From contig CAXTIG010000014.1 of the NCBI GenBank assembly GCA_964244295.1, forward strand, positions 61,312-125,311: a stretch of 64,000 nucleotides of DNA. Reading direction: 5' to 3'. The stretch comes from JAJAZB01 sp964244295 (lineage in GTDB: Bacteria > Bacteroidota > Bacteroidia > Cytophagales > Spirosomataceae). The stretch's first letter is position 1. Each line of letters starts with the position of its first letter. Of the stretch, positions 23,350 to 32,100 are shown in pieces. The notes below the pieces were generated by a model that was not told where the DNA came from, did not search any database, and was given only the letters and a program-made list of their open reading frames with translations. Both the position numbers and the translations under genes were made by a program.

Positions 23350-24486
23350 TCAGAAAAAATCATCCATCGTCTCCCGGTGGCGTTGCTGCTTGCCGTACTG
23401 CTTCAAAAATTCCCGCAGTTGCACCGGGTCTTCGAGGCGGCGGAGGTCGGTGTCGAGTTGGCGAATGCCCGCCTTTAGTTCCTTGACGGCGTCTTTAAAC
23501 GCCCAGTCCATCTGCGCGGGCGGCCCGACGAACCGGCTCTCGAAACTACCGAAGCCCCCGCCACCCTGCAATCCGAGCAGTTCGTCTTCGAGTTCATTCA
23601 CTCGGCTTTTGAGGAGTTTGTTGTAGGCTTTGAGCTGGTCGTCGGCCAGGGTTTCGAGGTGGTCGGCGTCGACGCGCTGGAATTCGAGTTGAAGTTTCAA
23701 CAACTCGAAGAGGTTGTCCGACTGGTAGGCTTCCGTCACGCGTTGCATGATTTCGGTCTTGCGCTGGCGCTCGGTTTCGTCGGGTTCGCGGTCGGGGTGA
23801 AAGGTTTTGACCAAATCCATGTACACCTTCCGCACCGACACGCTGAGGTGTTTTTCCTCTTCTTTCCGGCGCTCTTCGGCGGCGAGTTGCTTGGGCGTTT
23901 TCTTGCGGCTGGCGCGGCGTTCCTCGTCCAGGCGGCGGGCTTCGTCGGTCTGGGCCTGCTGCTGGGCCATCTTTTCGGCCAGGTAGGCCTGGAATTTTTC
24001 GGGCGAGGAAACGTCCACGTCATCATCGAGTTCGATGCCAAACATCTGGCTGAACACCTGTTTCATCGTCTGCCCGATTTCCTCGTTGGCCTGGGCGTTG
24101 GCTTCCTCGAAATCCTTCCCGTCGTACTTCTCGAAAATCGGCTTCAATTCGTCTTTCCCGTAGTTTTCGATGAGGCCAAAGCATTGGTTGATAATCAGGT
24201 CGGCGAGGCGTTTGCGCTCCGCCGGACGGAAAAAGCCCGAGTCGTGCTGCCGGTCGAGGAGCTGCACCATCGCCACGCGCTTTTCGGCGTTTTTCTGCTC
24301 CAGCGGCACGATTTCCCGCTGCGCCCGCTGCCGGGCCAGATCGCTCCAGGCCCGGTAATTGACCAAATCCAGCTCCAGTTTTTGAATCCGTTTGATGTAC
24401 CGGTTAAAGGCTTTCTGGTTTTTGCTCAGGTTTTTGTCGTCGCCCCGGTTGTCGATCACGAGGAGTTGCTGGTTGGGTTGGGCCAT
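23350..24486 (-). CDS. J-domain-containing protein
   Basis: A 378-residue, very charged protein starting at the ATG at 24484-24486 (MAQPNQQLLVIDNRG). A predicted coiled-coil body (about 60-215, rich in Glu, Lys, Arg and Gln) is followed by a C-terminal J domain with HPD at 230-232 (VYMDLVKTFHPDREPDETER), which would stimulate a DnaK partner. The position of the J domain in the middle and the long helical tail are unlike DnaJ or CbpA. The client is unknown. An upstream in-frame extension translates intergenic sequence and is rejected. Confidence 0.8.
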   Translation of the reverse strand: MAQPNQQLLVIDNRGDDKNLSKNQKAFNRYIKRIQKLELDLVNYRAWSDLARQRAQREIVPLEQKNAEKRVAMVQLLDRQHDSGFFRPAERKRLADLIINQCFGLIENYGKDELKPIFEKYDGKDFEEANAQANEEIGQTMKQVFSQMFGIELDDDVDVSSPEKFQAYLAEKMAQQQAQTDEARRLDEERRASRKKTPKQLAAEERRKEEEKHLSVSVRKVYMDLVKTFHPDREPDETERQRKTEIMQRVTEAYQSDNLFELLKLQLEFQRVDADHLETLADDQLKAYNKLLKSRVNELEDELLGLQGGGGFGSFESRFVGPPAQMDWAFKDAVKELKAGIRQLDTDLRRLEDPVQLREFLKQYGKQQRHRETMDDFF

Positions 24487-24587
24487 GTTTTTTTCAGCAA
24501 AAAACCGCGTCGGGGTGACGCGGTTTGGCAAAAGTAAGCAGTTTTATTTTCCTGAATTGTTTTGTTGGTCCATCCGAAAAGGGCCGA

Positions 24588-24695
24588 GCGCCCGCCTGGC
24601 AGTACCCCCAACCCCCTAAAGGGGGCTTTCCTGCCTGGAAATTAGGGGCGCGAAAAGCCCCCTTTAGGGGGTTGGGGGTACTGCCAGGCGGGCGC
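24588..24695. repeat. Palindromic repeat (AACCCCCTAAAGGGGG type)
   Basis: Outer arms GCGCCCGCCTGGCAGTACCC and complement enclose inner CCCCCTAAAGGGGGCTTT arms. The inner motif is shared with the elements at 35156 and (with GAAG in place of TAAA) 42061. It overlaps the stop region of the rubredoxin-tailed gene. Confidence 0.8.
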
Positions 24696-26177
24696 TTAAT
24701 TTACCAGCGCTGCCGCCTCTACCGCCTTCCACTCCACCTTCGGCGCGTCGCAGGTCGGACACCCGTAGCTTTCGGGCAAGTCACCGAAGGCCATCCCCGG
24801 CGCGATGCCGCCGAGTTCGTCGCCAAATTCGGGGTCGTACACCGTGAGGCAATGCGGGCATTGATGAACGAGTAGGAAGGGTTTTTCTGCACCGGGAGCA
24901 GTCGGCCCAACGACTTCCGCCACCGACTCCTCCCGCACCTCGGCCCATTTTTGGGCCGAGAATTTCCGGCAAAGCCGCTCCAACTGCCCCGGCAGGTGGG
25001 TCCGCCAAAGCCCAGTCGCGAAACTGAAATACGTCCGCGAGTTGGGGTTAAAATCTTCGGTGAACAAAATGTCGTACTGGCTCAACAGCGTCAGCGTACC
25101 GAGGCGCAGCAGCGGGCGTTTGCGGATCAGCACCGAGCCGAACACCTCCGACTTGGGCCGGGTCTGGATGCCGAAACTCAGCCCGAAGGTGCGCGTGTCG
25201 TGCCGGTCGAAGGAGTGAAGGATGCGTTGCTTGAGCGCCGCGCCTTCGCTGGAGTGGTCTTCGGTTTGCCAGCACAATTCGTTGGCCGCGTGGCGGACGT
25301 TGATGTTGTGCCGCCCCAGAATCCGGCTCCACTTTTCACGGTCGGTTTCTTCGATATTTTTGATAATCAACGATTTCCAGGGCGTTACGCATACCTGCCC
25401 GACTTTGGTTTGCAGACACAACCGACAGAGTTCAAGCAGAAAATTCACCGAAAACTGCTCATCGCGGCGGTAAATGCCCAGCCAGGTTTTGGCCCCGTAG
25501 CGGTTAAAGCCCTCGTAGTAGGGCAGCATGAAACGCGGCAGTTCGAGCGGCTTTTCGATGGGCTGGGTGATGAACGTTTGCCCCGTCGTGACGGCCTCCA
25601 CCAACGCTTTTTCTTCGCGAAAACCCCCGTCGAGCATCGCCGTTTCGATGGCCCGGCTCAGGCGCGGAATTTCGTTGGTGTACACCAGCACGGGCCAGCA
25701 AAACAGCGTATTCGACTGCTTCACGCGCACGTACAGGTACCAGAAGTGCTCGCGCCCGGCGGCGATGAAATTGAGGTTGCCGGTAAAAAACGGCGTAAAA
25801 CTCTGGCGGTTGTCCGACACGTTGATTTTCAGACGCGGGCGAAACTCGCTGGTCTGGAAGCCTTCGAGCACGTCCTGGTAGCTGCTTTCGCTCAGCCAGG
25901 TGCGCGTGATGAACACCTCCTCGGCACAGTACGAACTGAGGAGGTTGGGGTGTTGGTCGGCGACTCCGTCCGGGTAGCTTTCGTGGAAAAAGCCGTCGAG
26001 GGCGCGTTGCAGGCCCCGGAGTTGTTCGGCGTGGACGGTCAGCAGGAGTTGCTGCCGCGCCCCGAACTGCACCCGCCGCACCCCGGCATCGTGGGCGGCG
26101 GCGAGCATCCGCTGCAATTCACCCGGCGACACGATGCCGCCGGGAAGGTTGAGTTTTACGGTGTAGTAATCGCGCAT
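24696..26177 (-). CDS. Nitrite/sulfite-reductase-like protein with C-terminal rubredoxin domain
   Basis: A 493-residue protein. The N-terminal part resembles the ferredoxin-like half of nitrite/sulfite reductases (MRDYYTVKLNLPGGIVSPGE, VRRVQFGARQQLLLTV), and a second such segment appears later (KVGQVCVTPWKSLIIKNIE). The C-terminus is a rubredoxin: C440-PH-C443 and C473-PT-C476. I cannot find the siroheme/4Fe-4S signature (C-x5-C plus C-x3-C), so it is probably not a reductase on its own and may be an electron carrier or chaperone for nitrate/nitrite reduction. Its location beside the nitrate cluster fits that idea. Confidence 0.75.
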   Translation of the reverse strand: MRDYYTVKLNLPGGIVSPGELQRMLAAAHDAGVRRVQFGARQQLLLTVHAEQLRGLQRALDGFFHESYPDGVADQHPNLLSSYCAEEVFITRTWLSESSYQDVLEGFQTSEFRPRLKINVSDNRQSFTPFFTGNLNFIAAGREHFWYLYVRVKQSNTLFCWPVLVYTNEIPRLSRAIETAMLDGGFREEKALVEAVTTGQTFITQPIEKPLELPRFMLPYYEGFNRYGAKTWLGIYRRDEQFSVNFLLELCRLCLQTKVGQVCVTPWKSLIIKNIEETDREKWSRILGRHNINVRHAANELCWQTEDHSSEGAALKQRILHSFDRHDTRTFGLSFGIQTRPKSEVFGSVLIRKRPLLRLGTLTLLSQYDILFTEDFNPNSRTYFSFATGLWRTHLPGQLERLCRKFSAQKWAEVREESVAEVVGPTAPGAEKPFLLVHQCPHCLTVYDPEFGDELGGIAPGMAFGDLPESYGCPTCDAPKVEWKAVEAAALVN

Positions 26178-26200
26178 GGTTGGTGTGGATGTTTCCCTGT

Positions 26201-26323
26201 TGTCGTCCAGAGCGCAGCGATGGACCTCGTTGGACGACCGGACTGTTAGACGATGATCCAGCGGTAGCTAGTAGTCGATTATTCGGCAGTCCAACGAGGT
26301 CCTTCGCTGCGCTCTGGATGACA
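26201..26323. repeat. GTCATCC-family palindromic repeat
   Basis: TGTCGTCCAGAGCGCAGCGA at the left pairs with the complement TCGCTGCGCTCTGGATGACA (one internal mismatch) at the right. GGACCTCGTTGGAC/GTCCAACGAGGTCC forms the inner stem, which resembles the copies at 585 and 51638. Confidence 0.85.
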
Positions 26324-26517
26324 GCCTAGGGAACGTAAGATTATTTTCAGTCCAGTTTTCACATTTCGCCGAAGGCCCGGAGTCATCAAATTTTTTTTTA
26401 CATTCAGAATTGCCATTTTTAGGAAAATTCCGCGAAAAGCGTGGCACCCTAAAAAGAACTTTTAGGTTTATCTAAAAAATTTAACGATTCATTAACAGGC
26501 GTTTAAAAATGTGTCTA

Positions 26518-26525
26518 TACCTTTG
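26518..26525 (+). promoter_or_regulatory. -7 element TACCTTTG for secreted protein
   Basis: TACCTTTG matches TAnnTTTG. It lies 83 bp before the ATG at 26608 in an AT-rich stretch. The rest of 26324-26517 holds no recognisable gene or repeat. Confidence 0.55.
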
Positions 26526-26607
26526 CATCGTTCAAATGAACAAGCAGCGAATCACGGGCGATTGTATTATTCCAAAAACATTCGTTCAAACAAAAGTCTT
26601 TCTTTCC

Positions 26608-27030
26608 ATGAAAACGAACAACATCTCCGTAAAAACCCTGCTCGTGGCCCTGGTGGCTTCGGCAGCTTTGACCCTCGCAGGCACGACCCCGGCTACGGCT
26701 CAGTCGGCTTCGCAGGCCCCGACCGTTTCGACCGACAACCCGTTGAAAGTCCGCGTCAACCGCCTCGGCGAAACGCTCAACTTCGACGTGCGTTTCGAAA
26801 ATCCCAATGCCGACCGCATCTCGGTGGACATTCAGGATGGTAATTCAGCCAACCTGTTCCGCGATGCAGCCTCAGCCAGCGCCCCGCGTTACGCCCGCCG
26901 CTTCGACCTTTCGGGGCTGGAAGACGGCACCTACACCTTTGTCGTGACCAACGGCAAAGAGCAATTCAAGCAATCGTTTGAAATCCGCACCCAAGTACAA
27001 ACCAGCCGCCTCGTGGTGAACAAACAATGA
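26608..27030 (+). CDS. Small secreted beta-sandwich protein
   Basis: The ATG at 26608 gives 140 residues beginning MKTNNISVKTLLVALVASAA with a clear signal peptide (cleavage after ATAQ). The mature part reads NPLKVRVNRLGETLNFDVRF, ENPNADRISVDI and GLEDGTYTFVVTNGKEQFKQ, an immunoglobulin-like strand pattern common among secreted Bacteroidota proteins of unknown role. The alternative longer start at 26509 precedes the promoter and is rejected. A terminator follows the gene. Confidence 0.75.
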   Translation: MKTNNISVKTLLVALVASAALTLAGTTPATAQSASQAPTVSTDNPLKVRVNRLGETLNFDVRFENPNADRISVDIQDGNSANLFRDAASASAPRYARRFDLSGLEDGTYTFVVTNGKEQFKQSFEIRTQVQTSRLVVNKQ

Positions 27031-27065
27031 GTCGGGATCGCGCTTCCGACCGTCTGTGATTCTTC

Positions 27066-27755
27066 TCAACTTCCCGAAGGTTTAAAACTTTCGGGAAGTT
27101 TTGGTTTTACGGGCTTCAAATACACGGTCTCTCGCTTACCCAGCCAAACCGGGTCGATGCCAGTGAGGCCGAACACCCGGTCCCAGGTGCGTTCGTAGCC
27201 GTGGGCAGCGTCGGGGAAATTGACCGCAAGGGCCAGCGCACGTTCGTAAAACTGGCGGGGTTGCCGTCGCACCACGTCACGGTGAACGGCAAACTGCGCC
27301 CCCAGCACGAACGAATACCGCTCTGGCCCCTCGCTGCCGAAGAGCTGGCGGTGAAAGCCGCGCAAATCCAGCCCGCGCCCGTCTTCGTTTTTGCTCCATC
27401 CCCGGAACAGCCGGTGGCCGTCGGCGGTGTCGGTGTCGATGATGTGGCCCAACCAGCGAAATTCACCGATTTTTTCAGGATTTTCGGCAAAACCCCGCAG
27501 CGATTTGTGAAAATCGTAGGCGTGGTCGAAGGGTTTTCCCTGGCAAAAAATTGTGTACTCCGCCAGGTCGTCGTATTGGCTGACGAGGTGGTGCAGGTAC
27601 GTGTGCGCCTCGCGGCCTACGTTGGGCAGGGGCACCGCGCCGGGCGGCGGGTCGTCCCCGCTTTTGTCGTAGACCGTCACGCCGATGACGCGCGGCACCT
27701 TGCGAAGCCAGTTCAATTCTTCGCGGTAGCGGGCGACGATGAGGTGGACGGGCAT
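27066..27755 (-). CDS. DUF3431-family protein
   Basis: A 229-residue protein with LIVARYREELNWLRKVPRVI, VGREAHTYLHHLVSQYDDLA and TIFCQGKPFDH, the pattern of DUF3431. Family members look like glycosyltransferase-A-fold proteins, and many occur in glycan-related settings, but no activity is known. Its 3' end reaches into the terminator hairpin, so its last residues (ESFKPSGS) are encoded by the stem. It is convergent with the secreted protein. Confidence 0.8.
   Translation of the reverse strand: MPVHLIVARYREELNWLRKVPRVIGVTVYDKSGDDPPPGAVPLPNVGREAHTYLHHLVSQYDDLAEYTIFCQGKPFDHAYDFHKSLRGFAENPEKIGEFRWLGHIIDTDTADGHRLFRGWSKNEDGRGLDLRGFHRQLFGSEGPERYSFVLGAQFAVHRDVVRRQPRQFYERALALAVNFPDAAHGYERTWDRVFGLTGIDPVWLGKRETVYLKPVKPKLPESFKPSGS
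27068..27104. terminator. Terminator hairpin between convergent genes
   Basis: AACTTCCCGAA at 27068 and TTCGGGAAGTT at 27090 form an 11-bp stem followed by TTGG; it serves the secreted-protein gene on the plus strand. Confidence 0.6.
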
Positions 27756-27767
27756 TTCAGATGCGAG

Positions 27768-28501
27768 GTTGTTCCAAGTCTGACGGGGGGCTTTGTGCGG
27801 TGGCGACTTGGAACGGGCGATGAAACGCAGTCTTCCGACTGCCTTTTAAACAAACTCGATTTCCAGCAACCCCTTCCGATCCGTCATGTAATCGCGGGCG
27901 GAAGAAAGTCGGTACTCCCACGGCTCATCCACCAGTCCGGCCACGACGGGGTTGTTGTGGAGGTAATCCATTTTCTGTTTCAAAAATGGTGGCGTTACCA
28001 ATTCTTCCGGGTGATTTTCCTGCTGCCAGAATTGGTAATGTTCGTTGTTGGGATTTTTCTCGCCCGCGCTCCGAAACAACCACAGCATCCACCCTTTTCG
28101 GCTCTCCCGCGTTTCTGCTTTTTGAATCGCTTCGAGAATACGCACGGATGTGTACTTCTTTAAATCCCGTAGAATGTCCGAAAGCGTGGGTGTCGATGCT
28201 CTGGAAATAATCAGGTGGATGTGGTTGCTCATGATGCACCAGGCGTGAATGCGTAAGCCCTTCTTCGTTTGGCAAAACCTCAGGCTGTCGAGTAAAATAT
28301 CGATATAGGCCTTTCGCGTGAAGGCATCCGCCCACTGCACCGTCGCAAACGTGACGAAGTACGTGCCGTTAGGGTTGGCGAAACTGTAGGCGAAGGGCAT
28401 GGCGTTTCGTATTGGTGTTGTTGTGCGCAGTCTGAAGACTGCGTTTCATGGCCCGTTCCAAGTCGCCACCGCACAATGCCCCCCGTCAGACTTGGAACAA
28501 C
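27768..28501. mobile_element. REPtron-like element: RAYT gene between 75-bp inverted repeats
   Basis: The left end 27768-27843 (starting GTTGTTCCAAGTCTGACGGG) and right end 28427-28501 are near-perfect inverted repeats of about 75 bp. Each end itself contains a GTTCCAAGTC/GACTTGGAAC stem. Between them lies one gene, a REP-associated tyrosine transposase. This is the REP-hairpin/RAYT arrangement. Confidence 0.8.
27846..28400 (-). CDS. REP-associated tyrosine transposase (RAYT, IS200-like)
   Basis: A 184-residue Y1 HUH endonuclease. The metal-binding motif is H60-I-H62 (WCIMSNHIHLIISRA) and the catalytic Tyr is Y146 (KQKMDYLHNNPVVAG). The N-terminal SFANPNGTYFVTFATVQWAD and the C-terminal LSSARDYM are typical of the RAYT subgroup rather than of mobile IS200/IS605. 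RAYTs process REP hairpins. The flanking inverted repeats each carry such a hairpin, so this gene likely acts on its own ends. Confidence 0.9.
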   Translation of the reverse strand: MPFAYSFANPNGTYFVTFATVQWADAFTRKAYIDILLDSLRFCQTKKGLRIHAWCIMSNHIHLIISRASTPTLSDILRDLKKYTSVRILEAIQKAETRESRKGWMLWLFRSAGEKNPNNEHYQFWQQENHPEELVTPPFLKQKMDYLHNNPVVAGLVDEPWEYRLSSARDYMTDRKGLLEIEFV

Positions 28502-28551
28502 TTGGGTGCATTAGGAGAACACCGACCACGGCGATAACAAAAAGACAGATT

Positions 28552-29040
28552 TCAATTGCTCTCAGATTGTAAAGTGATACGAACTTCTGCCCGTTGAAGG
28601 TGATAAATTAGGAATGCCGCAAAAAAATTAATATTTAACTGGAGCAATTGCGGATTTTTATTAATGCTCATATAAAATTTTGATACGCCAGTAAAAAAAT
28701 GAAACGTAAATTTTTCGGTTAAATCAATTCCGATTTGCACAGGGATTCCGGCCACAAATCCGTATGCGTATCCAAACATTGCAAATTCTATAACTTGAAT
28801 TGCTTGATTGTAAATTGAAAGTTTTATCCCATTATGTTTGTCTTGAAGCAAAAGGTATCCGCAGTACATCGAATAAAGGTATAGGCATAAGGCAAATAAA
28901 TACATAAAAACCTCAATTTTTACAGTCTGTGTGAACAGGGCCCAGATAGCCGTCAACATTCCTAAAGCTCCGCCAATAATTTGATAATATCCGACTAATT
29001 GGAGGCGCTTCCGTGCTTTTTTGATTTCGATAGTTCGCAT
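28552..29040 (-). CDS. Small integral membrane protein
   Basis: A 162-residue AT-rich gene. Hydrophobic segments at about 16-37, 43-63, 79-99 and 132-148 suggest four membrane passes. The N-terminus is basic (MRTIEIKKARKRLQLVGYYQ). No family is recognised. Its base composition differs from the RAYT element on one side and the nitrate reductase on the other, consistent with an acquired gene. Confidence 0.6.
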   Translation of the reverse strand: MRTIEIKKARKRLQLVGYYQIIGGALGMLTAIWALFTQTVKIEVFMYLFALCLYLYSMYCGYLLLQDKHNGIKLSIYNQAIQVIEFAMFGYAYGFVAGIPVQIGIDLTEKFTFHFFTGVSKFYMSINKNPQLLQLNINFFAAFLIYHLQRAEVRITLQSESN

Positions 29041-29101
29041 TGGAGTACAGTGTTGAAGGCAGGTTTAGAAAATAGAAACTTCCCAAACCTACACAAATTC
29101 C

Positions 29102-32100
29102 TCAAACCCCCACCACCTCCCCAACCCGCAACCTCTTCTCCAAAATCCCCCTCACCTCCGGCCGACATGACCCACACCCCGTCCCCGCCCCCGTCGTTTG
29201 GCAAAGCTTGGAAAACTCCGTACAGCCGCCCGCGATGGCGGCTTCGAGGTTGCCCTGGCCCACGTTGTTGCAACTGCACACGAGTTTGCCCTGGATGGGG
29301 TCGGCCTTTTTGCCGGAGCGGAGGAGTTCGAGGCGCTTGTCAGAGAGTTCGAGGCCGTTGGCAATCAGGTCTTTGAATTCCTGAAACTCCGATTTGTCAC
29401 CGATGAGGATGGCCCCCACGAGCCGGTCCTGGTACACGATGCACTTTTTGTAGTAGCGCTTGGCGGTGTCCATGAACAGGATTTCTTCGTAGGCGGGGTC
29501 GTCCGCGGGTGCTTCGGGCAGGCCGAGGGAGACGAGGTTGAGGCCCTCCATTTTCAGGATGTTCATCGAGAGACTGCCCGCGTAGGGCGGCGCGGCCCCG
29601 TCGCCCGCGAGGTGGCGGGCCGCTACTTCGGCCTGCTGCTCGGCGGCGGCGGTGATGCCCCACATTTGCCCCCGCCACTGCGCGATTTCACCCAGCGCGT
29701 AGATGCGCTCGTCCGACGTTTGGAGGGTGTCGTTCACGACCACGCCCCGGTTCATCGTCAGCCCGGCGGCGCGGGCGAGTTCCACGTTGGGGATGGTGCC
29801 GATGGCGGCCACGAGCACGTCGCAGGGAATTTTCCGGCCCGACAGCAGCCGGACGCCTTCGAGCCGTTCGGTGCCGTAGAAGTGGGCGACTTCGTCGTTG
29901 AAAAACAGTTCGCAACCCCGGTCGAGGAGTTCCTGTCGGAGGAGTTCGCTGCCCAGCGGGTCGAGTTGGCGGTCCATGAACCGGCTGATTTTCTGGACAA
30001 TCGTCACCTTCACGCCCATGTGCCGCAACGACCCGGCCAGTTCGATACCCAGCAAGCCCCCGCCGACGATGACGGCGGCGGGGGTTTCACTCCCCAAAAA
30101 CGGCAGCAGCGCATCGGCGTCGAGGCGGCTGCGCATGTTGAACACGCCGGAGAGTTTGGGGAAATTGGGCGGCATGAAGGCCCGGCTACCCGTCGCCAGT
30201 ACGAGGCGGTCGTAGGCGTGTTCCTCGCCGTTCGTGTCGGTCACGATGCGGTGCTGCCGGTCGATGTGCGCGATGCCCACGCCCTTGTGAACGCGGATGT
30301 CGAGGGCGGCAAACTGGTCTTCGCGGAGTTTGACGAGTTGCTCCCAGCTTTGCGCCCCGCTGATGTAATCGGGCAGGAGCACGCGGTTGTAAAAGGGGTA
30401 AATTTCCTGCGAAAACACGTGGATTTCGTCCCGTTGGTTGCGCTGCCGGTAGCTCTGCACAAAACCCAGCCCCCCGCTGCCCGCGCCGACGACAACAATT
30501 TTCTCGACGGGTTTTTCGTAAACCCGCACCTGCACCGCCGAAAACTTGAAGTCCGGCTCTTTCGAGCGCGGGTCCACCAGCGGGTTGGTCAGGTTGTTGG
30601 CACGGCCGTGGGCCTCGCCGCCGCTCCGCCCGAAGTGCATGGGTAGAAAGCACACGCCGCGCTTCACGTCGGGCGTGAGTTTGGCTTTCACCCGCGCCGT
30701 GCCGCGTCGGCTTTCGATTTCCACCAACTGGTTTTCAACGATGCCGCGCTCCGCCGCGTCGTCGGGGTGAATGTCAAGAAACGGCTCGCTGACGTGCTGG
30801 CGCAGCTTGGCGACTTTGCCCGAACGGGTCATCGTGTGCCACTGGTCGCGGATGCGGCCGGTGGTGAGGATGAGCGGGAAATCGCCATCGAGGGGTTCGG
30901 AGGGGTTTTCGTCGGGGACGGGGTGGAGTTTGGCGCGGCGGTTTGGGGTGAAAAATTGGTGGTCGGTAAATAGCCGCACAGCCCCCCCCGCCCGTTCCAC
31001 GGTGGCCCACGAAGGGGGAGCTACGTTGCTACCACGTTCGGCAGATGCGGATGGTTCGGAAGGAAGGGACTGGAACCGCAACGTAGCTCCCCCTTCGTGG
31101 GCCACCGTGGAACGGGCGGGGGGGGCGGGCCACTGCACACTCCGCTGCTCCCGCAAAACCTCGTAGTTCACCCCCGACACGTCGCAATTCGTCCCCGCCG
31201 TCAGGGCGGCGTGTTCGGCGTAGATTTCCGCTTCGTCGGCGTAGTCGAACCACTGGCCGAAACCCATTTTTTTCGCAAAACGCAGGATGATTTCCACGTC
31301 GGACAGCGCCTCGCCGGGCGGGTCGAGGACTTTGGGCAGCAGCGTGACGCGGCGCTCGGAGTTGGTCATGGTGCCCGTTTTTTCGAGCCAGGTCGCGGCG
31401 GGCAGCACCACGTCGGCGTAGGCCAGGCTGTCAGAGCGGTTGGAGACGTCCTGCACGACCACGAAACGGGCTTTTTTCAACGCGGCTTCAATCAGCCCGG
31501 CGTCGGGCATACTCACGAGCGGGTTGGTGCAGATAATCCAAATGGCTTTCATCCGCCCGTCGTTCAGAGCGTCGAACATCTCGGTGGCGGTGAGGCCGGG
31601 TTTTGGGGCGATTTTCGCCTGAGCATCCCAGAAATTTTCGACTTCGGCGCGGTGCGCGGGGTTGGCGAGGTCGCGGTGGGCGGGGAGGAGGTTGGCGAGG
31701 CCGCCGACTTCGCGCCCGCCCATCGCGTTGGGCTGGCCGGTGAGCGAAAAGGGGCCGTTGCCGGGCGTGCCGATGCGGCCCGTGATGAGGTTGAGCGAAA
31801 TCAACGCGACGTTTTTGTTCACCCCCACCACCGACTGGTTGAGGCCCATCGTCCAGAGCGTCAGGAAACCGCTCGATTCGTGGAGGTAGCGGGCGGCGAG
31901 GCGAATGTCGGCGGGGTCGAGGCCGCAGCGCTCGGCGGCTTCTTCGATGGTTTTCTGAAAAACCTGGTTTTTGTACGCTTCAAAACCGTCGGTGTGATTT
32001 TCGATGAAATCGTCGTCAATCCACCCGTTCTCGATCAAAATCCGCCCGATGGCGTTGTACAGCACGATGTCGGTGCCGGGGTTCAGTTGCAAATGCAGGT

